NCBI GenBank assembly: GCA_047605425.1
Contig: JASGFT010000150.1
Coordinates: forward strand, 1-12,259
DNA length: 12,259 nucleotides
Source of the DNA: JAKPAM01 sp047605425
Lineage (GTDB): Bacteria > Pseudomonadota > Gammaproteobacteria > Burkholderiales > Burkholderiaceae_E
Direction of reading: 5' to 3'
The notes beneath the pieces were generated by a model. It was not told the origin of the DNA. It worked only from the letters and a program-made list of their open reading frames with translations, and did no database searches. Below, in pieces: positions 1 through 6,657 of this stretch. A program made the translations under genes and the position numbers. How positions within the stretch are numbered: the stretch's first letter is position 1; each line of letters starts with the position of its first letter.

Positions 1-29
1 CGGGGCGTTTGGACGTGCAAGGCGGGCAT
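1..29 (-). CDS. Possible first codons of the next gene (partial)
   Basis: An ATG on the minus strand at 29, 21 nt after the folC stop and preceded by the purine-rich GAGAG, opens a frame MPALHVQTP that runs off the window. In Burkholderiales folC is usually followed by a SPOR-domain dedD-like gene and cvpA, but nine residues do not allow that assignment and they do not resemble the usual DedD start. Confidence 0.25.
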
Positions 30-50
30 GGACGAAAGACTCTCAGCCTC

Positions 51-1358
51 TCAGGTCCGCTCTCGTGAGGCGAGGACGTCGGAGACAGTCAGGAACGACC
101 CGAAGACAACGATTCTATCATTCTCGGCGGCCTCGATCCTCGCTCGTGCCAGTGCCTGTGACGGCGATGCGAAAGTCTCGATCCGGTGTTCGTTGTCCGC
201 AACAATGCCGGCCTTTTCCAGCCTTTGGCGAAGCTCGTCGGCCGACAAACCGCGCGGTCCGGGCAGGTCGCAAACGAACCAATGGTCGATCCGTTCCTTC
301 AGCGGCGCCACCGCGGTTTCGACGTCCTTGTCGCGCAGCATCCCGAACACCGCCCACGTGTACGGAAAAAAGCCCATGTTGTCGAGATTGGCCGCCAGGT
401 GGGCGAGCGCATGCGGGTTGTGCGCGACGTCGAGCACGACGCTCGGACGCCCCGGCAGCACCTGGAAGCGCCCGGGCAGCGACACCGACACCAGTCCGAG
501 CCGGACCGCCTGCGCCGGCACCGGCAGCCGCGACTTCAACGCCTCGAGCGCCGCCAGCACGCCCGAGGCGTTCAGCAACTGGTTGGCGCCGCGCAGCGCC
601 GGATAGGCGAGGCTGTTGCGCCGCTGCGCGCGGCCGCCGTACGACCATTGCTGGCGGTCGCCGGCGTAGTTGAAGTCCCGGCCGAACAGCCACAGGTCGG
701 CGCCGATCCGCTGCGCGTGGTCGATCAGCGACTGCGGCGGCCTCGGATCCGAGCAGATCGCCGGCCGGCCCGGCCGGTACACGTGCGCCTTCTCCCAGCC
801 GATCCGCTCGCGCGTGTCGCCGAGGAAATCGGTGTGGTCGATGTCGATCGACGTGACGATCGCGCAGTCGGCATCGATCGCGTTGACCGCGTCCAGCCGT
901 CCGCCGAGCCCGACCTCGAGGACGACGACGTCCAGCGGCGAGCGCGCGAACAGCCGCAGGATCGCCAGGGTCGTGAACTCGAAATACGTCAGCGAGGTCT
1001 GGCCGCGCGCCGCCTCGACGGCCGCCAAATGCTCGACCAGTCGATCGTCGTCGACCGGCCGGCCGTCGATCCGCGCCCGCTCGTTGAACGTGACCAGGTG
1101 CGGCGACGTGTACAGGCCGACGCGATAGCCGGCGCTGGCCAGGATCGCTTCGAGCATCGCGCAGGTCGATCCCTTGCCGTTGGTCCCCGCGACCGTGATG
1201 ACCGGACAGTCCAGGCGCAGGTCCAGCGCGTCGGCCACCCGCCGGACGCGGTCCAGGCCCATCTCGATGACCTGCGGATGCAGTGACTCGACGTAGCGCA
1301 GCCACTGCTCGAGCGTCGAGCGCCCGTCGGGAACCGGAGAGCCCACGGCGAAGGCCAC
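51..1358 (-). CDS. folC: Bifunctional dihydrofolate synthase / folylpolyglutamate synthase
   Basis: The 435-residue Mur-ligase-family enzyme adds glutamate to dihydropteroate and extends polyglutamate tails on folates. Visible motifs are the P-loop ITVAGTNGKGST (54-65), GLYTSPHLVTFNERARIDG (81-99), TYFEFTT (124-130), VLEVGLGGRLDAVNAID (146-162), the metal/ATP segment TSIDIDHTDFLGDT (169-182), EKAHVYRPG with Lys190, and the C-terminal domain motif LDVAHNPHA (309-317). The start is a GTG at 1358, 6 nt after the accD stop; no ATG gives the conserved STLEQWLRYVESLHP segment. No strong Shine-Dalgarno is seen, so coupling to accD translation is likely. Confidence 0.96.
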   Translation of the reverse strand: MAFAVGSPVPDGRSTLEQWLRYVESLHPQVIEMGLDRVRRVADALDLRLDCPVITVAGTNGKGSTCAMLEAILASAGYRVGLYTSPHLVTFNERARIDGRPVDDDRLVEHLAAVEAARGQTSLTYFEFTTLAILRLFARSPLDVVVLEVGLGGRLDAVNAIDADCAIVTSIDIDHTDFLGDTRERIGWEKAHVYRPGRPAICSDPRPPQSLIDHAQRIGADLWLFGRDFNYAGDRQQWSYGGRAQRRNSLAYPALRGANQLLNASGVLAALEALKSRLPVPAQAVRLGLVSVSLPGRFQVLPGRPSVVLDVAHNPHALAHLAANLDNMGFFPYTWAVFGMLRDKDVETAVAPLKERIDHWFVCDLPGPRGLSADELRQRLEKAGIVADNEHRIETFASPSQALARARIEAAENDRIVVFGSFLTVSDVLASRERT

Positions 1359-1364
1359 GGCGGA

Positions 1365-2234
1365 TCAGGCCACCGATTCGCTGGGCTGGCGCAGCAGCAG
1401 CGCGAGCAGCCGCGCGATTTCGTCGCGCATCTGGCGCCGGTCGACGATCATGTCGATCGCGCCCTTCTCGAGCAGGAACTCGGCGCGCTGGAAGCCTTCG
1501 GGCAGCTTCTCGCGGATCGTCTGCTCGATGACCCGCGGCCCGGCGAAGCCGACCAGCGCGCGCGGCTCGGCCATCACGATGTCGCCGAGAAAGCAGAAGC
1601 TGGCCGACACGCCGCCCATCGTCGGGTCGGTCAGCACCGAGATGAACGGCAGCCGTTTTTCGGACAGGCGGGTCAGCATCGCCGTCGTCTTGGCCATCTG
1701 CAGCAGCGAGAACAGCCCCTCCTGCATCCGTGCGCCGCCCGAGGCGGCGATCGAGATGAACGGCACCTTCTGCTCGATCGCCGTCGCGACGCCGCGCACG
1801 AAGCGCTCGCCGACGACCGCGCCCATCGACCCGCTCATGAACTCATAAGCGAAGCAGGCGACGACCACCGGGATCGTGCGGATCGCCCCGCCCATGACGA
1901 CCATCCCGTCGGTCTCCTCGGTCTCGTCGAGCGCGCTCTGCAGCCGTTCGGCGTACTTGCGGCTGTCCTTGAACTTCAGCGCATCGACCGGCAGCACCTC
2001 CTGGCCGATCTCGTAGCGCCCTTCGGCGTCGAGCAGCGTGTCGAGCCGCTTGCGGGCCGTGATCCGCAGGTGATGGTCGCACTTGGGGCAGACGTTCTGG
2101 TTCGCGTCCAGGTCGCCGCCATACAGCACGGCGTCGCAGGCCGGACACTTGACCCACAGGCCTTCGGGAACCTTCTTGGCGCCGCCGGCCGCGCGTTGAA
2201 TCCGGGGCGGCAGCAGCTTGTCCAACCAACTCAT
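1365..2234 (-). CDS. accD: Acetyl-CoA carboxylase, carboxyltransferase subunit beta
   Basis: The 289-residue product pairs with AccA to transfer carboxyl from carboxybiotin to acetyl-CoA, giving malonyl-CoA for fatty acid synthesis. The N-terminal zinc ribbon has four cysteines, Cys30, Cys33, Cys49 and Cys52 (CPAC and CPKC). The crotonase-fold core contains SGGARMQEG (165-173), which forms the oxyanion region, DPTMGGVSAS (203-212) and AEPRALVGFAGPRVIEQT (222-239). Length and start MSWLDKLLPP are normal. It lies between trpA and folC with gaps of 22 and 6 nt, the order known in many beta- and gammaproteobacteria. Confidence 0.97.
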   Translation of the reverse strand: MSWLDKLLPPRIQRAAGGAKKVPEGLWVKCPACDAVLYGGDLDANQNVCPKCDHHLRITARKRLDTLLDAEGRYEIGQEVLPVDALKFKDSRKYAERLQSALDETEETDGMVVMGGAIRTIPVVVACFAYEFMSGSMGAVVGERFVRGVATAIEQKVPFISIAASGGARMQEGLFSLLQMAKTTAMLTRLSEKRLPFISVLTDPTMGGVSASFCFLGDIVMAEPRALVGFAGPRVIEQTIREKLPEGFQRAEFLLEKGAIDMIVDRRQMRDEIARLLALLLRQPSESVA

Positions 2235-2244
2235 CGATGAAATG

Positions 2245-2248
2245 CTCC
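2245..2248 (-). promoter_or_regulatory. accD ribosome binding site
   Basis: GGAG on the minus strand lies in the 22-nt trpA-accD gap, 10 nt before the accD ATG at 2234. Confidence 0.5.
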
Positions 2249-2256
2249 AATGACGA

Positions 2257-3069
2257 TCAGCGCGCCGCGCCGATCGAATCGAGTGCCTGCCGGATCTCGG
2301 CGACGAACGCGCCGGCGCGTTCGGCGACGCCTCCGGCGTCGCCGTCCTGCATGACCTGGATCATCCGCGTGCCGATGATCACGCCGTCGGCCGCCGCGCC
2401 GATCGACCTCGCGGTCCGCGCGTCGCGGATACCGAAGCCGACGCACACGGGCAGCGGGGTCTTCGCCTTGAGCATCGCCACGCGCTCGACGACCTCGCCG
2501 GGCTCGAGCGTGCCGCCGGTGATGCCGGTCAACGAGACGTAGTAGACATAGCCGCGCGCCATCCGCATCACGTTATCGACGCGCGCGGGCGTGGACGTCG
2601 GCGCCAGCAGGAAGACCAGGTCCAGCCCGGCGGCCTTGGCCGCGGCGTCGAACGAGGTCGCCTCCTCGGGCGGATAGTCGACGACGATCAAGCCGTCGAC
2701 GCCGGCGGTTGCGGCGGCCTTCAGGAACGCGTCGACGCCCATCCGCTCGATCGGGTTCGCATACCCCATCAGCACGATCGGCGTGTCGGCGTCGTCGCGA
2801 CGGAACTCGGCGACGTAGCCGAGCACGGCGCGCAGCGACACGCGCTGCGCCAGCGCGATCTCGTTGGCGCGCTGGATCACCGGCCCGTCGGCCATCGGAT
2901 CGGAGAACGGCACGCCGAGCTCGATGACGTCGGCGCCGGCCCGCACCATCGCGTGCATCGTCGGCACGGTATCGGCGGGGGTCGGAAAGCCCGAGGTGAT
3001 GTACGGGATCAGCGCCTTGCGGCCGGCGCCGGCCAGCCGTTCGAAAGTACGAGCGATGCGGGAAGTCAT
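2257..3069 (-). CDS. trpA: Tryptophan synthase alpha chain
   Basis: The 270-residue TIM-barrel subunit cleaves indole-3-glycerol phosphate to indole, which is channelled to TrpB. Catalytic Glu50 (VIELGVPFSDP) and Asp61 (MADGPVIQRA) are present, as are IVVDYPPEE (128-136), YVSLTGITG (177-185), and the phosphate-binding GFGI (211-214) and GVIIGTRMI (229-237). It begins 10 nt after trpB and ends 22 nt before accD. In Burkholderia a DNA methyltransferase gene lies between trpB and trpA; here there is none. Confidence 0.97.
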   Translation of the reverse strand: MTSRIARTFERLAGAGRKALIPYITSGFPTPADTVPTMHAMVRAGADVIELGVPFSDPMADGPVIQRANEIALAQRVSLRAVLGYVAEFRRDDADTPIVLMGYANPIERMGVDAFLKAAATAGVDGLIVVDYPPEEATSFDAAAKAAGLDLVFLLAPTSTPARVDNVMRMARGYVYYVSLTGITGGTLEPGEVVERVAMLKAKTPLPVCVGFGIRDARTARSIGAAADGVIIGTRMIQVMQDGDAGGVAERAGAFVAEIRQALDSIGAAR

Positions 3070-3079
3070 GGTCGCCGAA

Positions 3080-4279
3080 TCAGAAGGTCAAACCGGCCCG
3101 TTCGGCCACCGTGTGCATGTCCTTGTCGCCGCGGCCGGACAGGTTGACGAGGATCGTCCTGTCAGGCGGCAGCGTGCGCGCGAGCTTGGTCGCGTGCGCG
3201 ATCGCGTGGCTCGATTCGAGCGCCGGGATGATGCCTTCGAGCCGGCAGCAGTCGTGGAACGCCCGCAGCGCCTCGTCATCGGTGATCGATACGTAGCGGG
3301 CGCGGCCGATGTCCTTCAACCACGCGTGCTCGGGACCGACGCCGGGGTAATCGAGCCCGGCCGACACCGAATGGGTCTCGGTGATCTGGCCGTCGTCATC
3401 CTGCAGCAGGTACGTGCGATTGCCGTGCAGCACGCCCGGCGTGCCCAGCGCCAGCGTCGCCGCGTGCCGCGGCGTATCGATGCCGTCGCCGGCCGCCTCG
3501 ACGCCGATCAGCTCGACGCCGTCGACGTCCAGATAAGGATGGAAGATGCCGATCGCGTTCGAGCCGCCGCCGACGCAGGCGACGACGTGGTCGGGCTGCC
3601 GGCCGGTCATCTCCGGCATCTGCCGCTTGCATTCCTCGCCGATCACCGACTGGAAGTCGCGCACCATCATCGGATAAGGATGCGGGCCGGCGACCGTGCC
3701 GATGATGTAGAACGTGTCCTGCACGTTGGTCGCCCAGTCGCGCATCGCCTCGTTCAGCGCGTCCTTCAACGTGCGCGAGCCCGACTCCACCGGCACGACC
3801 TCGGCGCCCAGCAGCTTCATCCGGTAGACGTTCTGCGCCTGCCGGCGAACGTCCTCGGCGCCCATGTAGACCACGCAGCGCATGCCGAAGCGGGCGGCGA
3901 CGGTGGCCGTGGCCACGCCGTGCTGACCGGCGCCAGTCTCGGCGATCACGCGCGGCTTGCCCATCCGGCGCGCCAGCAGCGCCTGGCCGATCGTGTTGTT
4001 GACCTTGTGCGCGCCGGTGTGGTTCAGGTCCTCGCGCTTGAAATAGATCTGCGCGCCGCCCAGCTCGCGCGACCAGCGCTTGGCGTGGTAGATCGGGCTG
4101 GGCCGGCCGACGAAATGCGTCAGCTCGTCGCGGTACTCGGCGATGAAATCCGGGTCCTGCTTGTAGTGCTGATAAGCGAGCCGGAGCTCCTCGATCGCGT
4201 GGGCCAGCGTCTCGGCCACGAAGATGCCGCCATAAGGACCGAAGTGTCCGCTGGCGTCAGGCAGGTCATAAGCGTTCAT
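3080..4279 (-). CDS. trpB: Tryptophan synthase beta chain
   Basis: The 399-residue product is the PLP-dependent beta subunit that condenses indole with L-serine. PLP-binding Lys92 sits in HTGAHKVNN, the catalytic glutamate is Glu114 in AETGAGQHGVATATV, and the phosphate cup is GGGSNA at 237-242; the C-terminus has NLSGRGDKDMHTV. ATG 4279 is chosen because it gives the canonical start MNAYDLPDASGHFGPYGG; an in-frame ATG at 4297 would add six residues (MECDDA). Neither has a recognisable Shine-Dalgarno. It is 10 nt upstream of trpA, whose product forms the alpha2-beta2 complex with it. Confidence 0.96.
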   Translation of the reverse strand: MNAYDLPDASGHFGPYGGIFVAETLAHAIEELRLAYQHYKQDPDFIAEYRDELTHFVGRPSPIYHAKRWSRELGGAQIYFKREDLNHTGAHKVNNTIGQALLARRMGKPRVIAETGAGQHGVATATVAARFGMRCVVYMGAEDVRRQAQNVYRMKLLGAEVVPVESGSRTLKDALNEAMRDWATNVQDTFYIIGTVAGPHPYPMMVRDFQSVIGEECKRQMPEMTGRQPDHVVACVGGGSNAIGIFHPYLDVDGVELIGVEAAGDGIDTPRHAATLALGTPGVLHGNRTYLLQDDDGQITETHSVSAGLDYPGVGPEHAWLKDIGRARYVSITDDEALRAFHDCCRLEGIIPALESSHAIAHATKLARTLPPDRTILVNLSGRGDKDMHTVAERAGLTF

Positions 4280-4360
4280 CGCGTCATCGCATTCCATTCA
4301 GCGCGCCGCGCGGCCGAAACCGTCCGCCGGCGCGCGCATTGTTCGTTGCGCCGCGATCGA

Positions 4361-4390
4361 GCCCGGCGCCGCGTCGAGCGCGCGCCGGGC
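4361..4390 (-). other. GC-rich hairpin in the trpF-trpB spacer
   Basis: A 9-bp perfect inverted repeat, GCCCGGCGC (4361-4369) with GCGCCGGGC (4382-4390), with a 12-nt loop, starts 23 nt after the trpF stop. No T tract follows on the minus strand, so it is not a canonical terminator. The rest of the spacer (4298-4413) shows no ORF, RNA gene or clear promoter. Confidence 0.35.
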
Positions 4391-4413
4391 AGGAATCGGG
4401 ACGGCACCGCCTG

Positions 4414-5127
4414 TCAGAAGGACCGCGCGCCGCCCTCGCCGCGTCGATCGGGCTCCGGATCGGCCTGCCACGCCCGGGCGTCCGCCTGTTCGACGGCGCG
4501 CACGAAAGCCTTCATCTTTTGCAGCGACTTGCATCGGGGATCGTTCGTCTGGATGCCGCTCGACACGTCGACGGCGAAGGGTCGGACCTGGCGGATCGCC
4601 TCCCCGACCGTTTCGGGCGACAGTCCGCCGGCCAGGATCAGCCGGCGCTGCCGCGGGGCTGGCGCGGCGTCGGTGACCCAGCGCCAGTCGAACGCCTCAC
4701 CCGCGCCGCCGTAGGCCTCGCCGTGCTTGTCGAGCAGAAAGGCCTCGGCCGCATCGAAGCGGACCGTCGATTCTAGCAAATCGGCGGGGCCGCGCATGCG
4801 CACGGCCCGCCACCACGCGGATGTCGCGCGCACCGACGCCATCGTCCGCAGGCAGTCCCGCGGCGTTTCGTCGCCGTGGAACTGCACGACGTCGAGACCG
4901 ACCTCATCGGCGATGCGCGCCGCCTCGTGCGCGGGCTCGTTGACGAACAGGCCGACGGCCGACACGAACGACGGCAGGCGGCGGCGAAGCCGGCGAGCGT
5001 GCGCCGGCTCGACGTAGCGCGGGCTGCGCGGATAGAAGACGAAACCGACCGCGTCGACGGCCAGCTCGACCGCGGCGTCGACGTCCTCCTCCCTGACCAG
5101 CCCGCAAAACTTGATCCGCGTCCTCAT
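4414..5127 (-). CDS. trpF: N-(5'-phosphoribosyl)anthranilate isomerase
   Basis: The 237-residue product is a TIM-barrel phosphoribosylanthranilate isomerase, the third step of tryptophan synthesis from chorismate. The start MRTRIKFCGLVREEDV carries the catalytic Cys8, the general acid is Asp133 in FLLDKHGEAYGGAG, and LFVN (60-63), VQFHGDE (81-87), LAGGLSPETV (165-174) and AVDVSSGIQ (185-193) are family motifs lining the barrel and phosphate site. About 20 residues of polar tail (ARAWQADPEPDRRGEGGARSF) extend past the usual end. The ATG lies inside the truA stop as ATGA, so translation is probably coupled to truA. A 116-134 bp spacer separates it from trpB. Confidence 0.95.
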   Translation of the reverse strand: MRTRIKFCGLVREEDVDAAVELAVDAVGFVFYPRSPRYVEPAHARRLRRRLPSFVSAVGLFVNEPAHEAARIADEVGLDVVQFHGDETPRDCLRTMASVRATSAWWRAVRMRGPADLLESTVRFDAAEAFLLDKHGEAYGGAGEAFDWRWVTDAAPAPRQRRLILAGGLSPETVGEAIRQVRPFAVDVSSGIQTNDPRCKSLQKMKAFVRAVEQADARAWQADPEPDRRGEGGARSF

Positions 5128-5951
5128 CCGCCCAGACTATACCGGGCCGCCTCGCCGTGGTCATCGGGATCGTCGCGATCGCCGGCCGGCCAGGTCGGCA
5201 GGTCCGGCGCGGCCCGCCCGTAGTCGACGCCGGTCAGATACAGGCCGTCGGCCGCGAACGTGGGCGCCGCCAGGCGCCGGTCGCGCCCCGCCAGCACCTG
5301 CGCGAGCCAGTCCGGCGGGCGCCGGCCGATGCCGATCCACACCAGCGCGCCGACGATGTTGCGCACCATGTGGTGCAGGAACGCATTGGCGACCAGCTCG
5401 ATCTCGACGATCGCCTCTCGCTCGCTCAGGCGCAGCGCCTGCAGCTCGCGAACCGGGCTTGCCGCCTGGCATTCGGAAGAGCGGAACGCCGAGAAATCGT
5501 GCCGGCCGACCAGGCAGCCCGCGGCCGCGCGCATCGCCTCGACGTCCAGCCGGCGATGCACCCAGCCCGCGCGCCCGGCCAGCAGCGGGTGGCGCTGCGG
5601 CGCGCGATACAAGCGGTAGCGATAGCGGCGGCGCACGGCCGAGAAGCGCGCGTGGAATCCGGCCGGCGCGACGGCGCTCGCCTGGACGGCGATCGCATCG
5701 GGCAGGAACGCGTTGACGCCGCGCACCCAGGCCGTCAACGGCCGTTCGACCTCGCAATCGAAGTGCACGACCTGATGGCTCGCGTGCACGCCCGCGTCGG
5801 TGCGTCCCGCGCAGATCGTGGCGATCGGCCGCCCGGCGATCCGGGCGAGCGCGCGCTCCAGGTGATCCTGCACCGTCTGCCCGGACGGCTGCGTCTGCCA
5901 GCCGGCGAACGATCGGCCGTCATAAGCGATCACGAGCGCGTAGCGAGTCAT
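5124..5951 (-). CDS. truA: tRNA pseudouridine(38-40) synthase TruA
   Basis: The 275-residue product converts uridines 38-40 in the tRNA anticodon arm to pseudouridine. The N-terminus MTRYALVIAYDGRSFAGWQTQP and the catalytic motif GRTDAGVHA (residues 49-57, nucleophile Asp52) are clear, with RRYRYRLYR near 110 and the C-terminal ANAFLHHMVRNIVGALVWIGIG segment of the TruA fold. The frame is open upstream to a TTG at 5969, but ATG 5951 gives the standard N-terminus; neither has a good Shine-Dalgarno. The C-terminal 25 residues are an acidic extension past the core. It overlaps trpF by 4 nt (ATGA), suggesting coupled translation, and lies just downstream of the fimV terminator. Confidence 0.95.
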   Translation of the reverse strand: MTRYALVIAYDGRSFAGWQTQPSGQTVQDHLERALARIAGRPIATICAGRTDAGVHASHQVVHFDCEVERPLTAWVRGVNAFLPDAIAVQASAVAPAGFHARFSAVRRRYRYRLYRAPQRHPLLAGRAGWVHRRLDVEAMRAAAGCLVGRHDFSAFRSSECQAASPVRELQALRLSEREAIVEIELVANAFLHHMVRNIVGALVWIGIGRRPPDWLAQVLAGRDRRLAAPTFAADGLYLTGVDYGRAAPDLPTWPAGDRDDPDDHGEAARYSLGG

Positions 5952-5967
5952 CGAGCAGCCGCCGCCC

Positions 5968-5998
5968 AAACAAAAACGGGGAAGCCCAGGCCTCCCCG
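5968..5998 (-). terminator. Intrinsic (rho-independent) terminator after fimV
   Basis: On the minus strand CGGGGAGGCC and GGCTTCCCCG (5998-5977) form a GC-rich stem with one G-T wobble and a tiny loop, directly followed by TTTTTGTTT (5976-5968). Stem plus T tract is the classical terminator form and is the only convincing one in the window. It begins 23 nt after the fimV stop codon and ends only 16 nt before the truA ATG at 5951, so it splits the gene cluster into two units or acts as a partial terminator in front of truA. Confidence 0.85.
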
Positions 5999-6006
5999 CC
6001 GAATGA

Positions 6007-6022
6007 ATCCCTGGCTAGGGAT
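6007..6022 (-). other. Short hairpin at the fimV stop codon
   Basis: A perfect 6-bp stem, ATCCCT with AGGGAT around a 4-nt loop (AGCC on the minus strand), begins at the last base of the fimV TGA stop (6022). It lies just upstream of the strong terminator at 5968-5998 and may protect the 3' end of the fimV mRNA, which is inference. Confidence 0.4.
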
Positions 6023-6657
6023 CAGCTTATTTTCGAGAGCATCAATTGTGCTCTCTGTTGTTGGTCGTTGTCGCCGCCCTTGAGCACTTCCTGCAGCAGT
6101 TCGCGCGCGCCTTCGTTGTCGCCGATCTCTTCGTAGGCCGACGCCAGATCGAGCTTGGTGGCCATCTCCTGCCAGCGCGCGGCATCCGCGCTGGGCGGCG
6201 GCGTCATCGTCGACGGCTGCAGATCCAGGCCGATCGCCGACAGGTCCATCGCCGCCGGCGCCGCGGCGGGCTCGGCCTGGCGCGCCGCCTCGGCGTCGAA
6301 GTCGTCGAACGCCGGCAGGTCGATCTTCAGGTCGTCGTACAGCGTCGCCGTCTCGCCCGCGACCGGCAGCGTCGCCGTCGACGGGGCGGTCCGCGGCGGC
6401 AGATCGAGCGAGGGCAGCTCGAACCTGCCGTCGATCGCCTGCGACAGCGCCGACACCTCGCCCTGCGTCGTCGTCGCCGGAGAGGCGCTGGCTTCGTTCA
6501 GCGCGCGATCCAGATCCAGGTCGAAATCGAGCGCCGCCACGTCGTCCGGCTTCGACACATCGATCGCCGGCGTCTCGCTCGAAAACTCGAGGCCGTCGTC
6601 GGCGCGGCGCGCGTCGAGGTCGCGGGCCGCCAGGCTGGCGGCGGCGGCGGCGCTCAT
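6022..6657 (-). CDS. fimV: FimV, C-terminal portion (acidic linker and FimV C-terminal domain)
   Basis: This 211-residue ORF starts at an ATG that overlaps the stop of the upstream fimV ORF (ATGA). It has an acidic, low-complexity linker with ALDFDLDLDRALNEA (about 41-56), LPSLDLPPR and DDLKIDLPAFDDFDAEAAR, all typical of the cytoplasmic part of FimV, and ends with the conserved FimV C-terminal domain at 162-211 (WQEMATKLDLASAYEEIGD, then GARELLQEVL and QQQRAQLMLSKIS). In homologues this domain is part of one FimV chain and contacts pole-localised partners. Here it would be made separately only if ribosomes reinitiate at the ATGA; no good Shine-Dalgarno precedes it. I consider it the end of the same gene, displaced by a frame break at 6677-6680. 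Confidence 0.85.
   Translation of the reverse strand: MSAAAAASLAARDLDARRADDGLEFSSETPAIDVSKPDDVAALDFDLDLDRALNEASASPATTTQGEVSALSQAIDGRFELPSLDLPPRTAPSTATLPVAGETATLYDDLKIDLPAFDDFDAEAARQAEPAAAPAAMDLSAIGLDLQPSTMTPPPSADAARWQEMATKLDLASAYEEIGDNEGARELLQEVLKGGDNDQQQRAQLMLSKIS

Noticed and set aside
4298..4534. 78-codon minus-strand ORF in the trpF-trpB gap
   Set aside because: Most of it overlaps the trpF C-terminal coding region in another frame; only the last third lies in the gap, it is Arg/Ala-rich and has no ribosome binding site.
2864..4714. 616-codon plus-strand ORF antisense to trpA, trpB and trpF
   Set aside because: It spans three recognisable genes on the opposite strand, has Arg/His/Asp-rich composition with no domain I recognise, and crosses the trpF-trpB gap only because stops are rare at this GC content.
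5157..6083. 308-codon plus-strand ORF opposite truA, crossing the terminator
   Set aside because: Arg/Ala-rich shadow of truA; it reads through the fimV terminator region and the fimV end without any protein motif.
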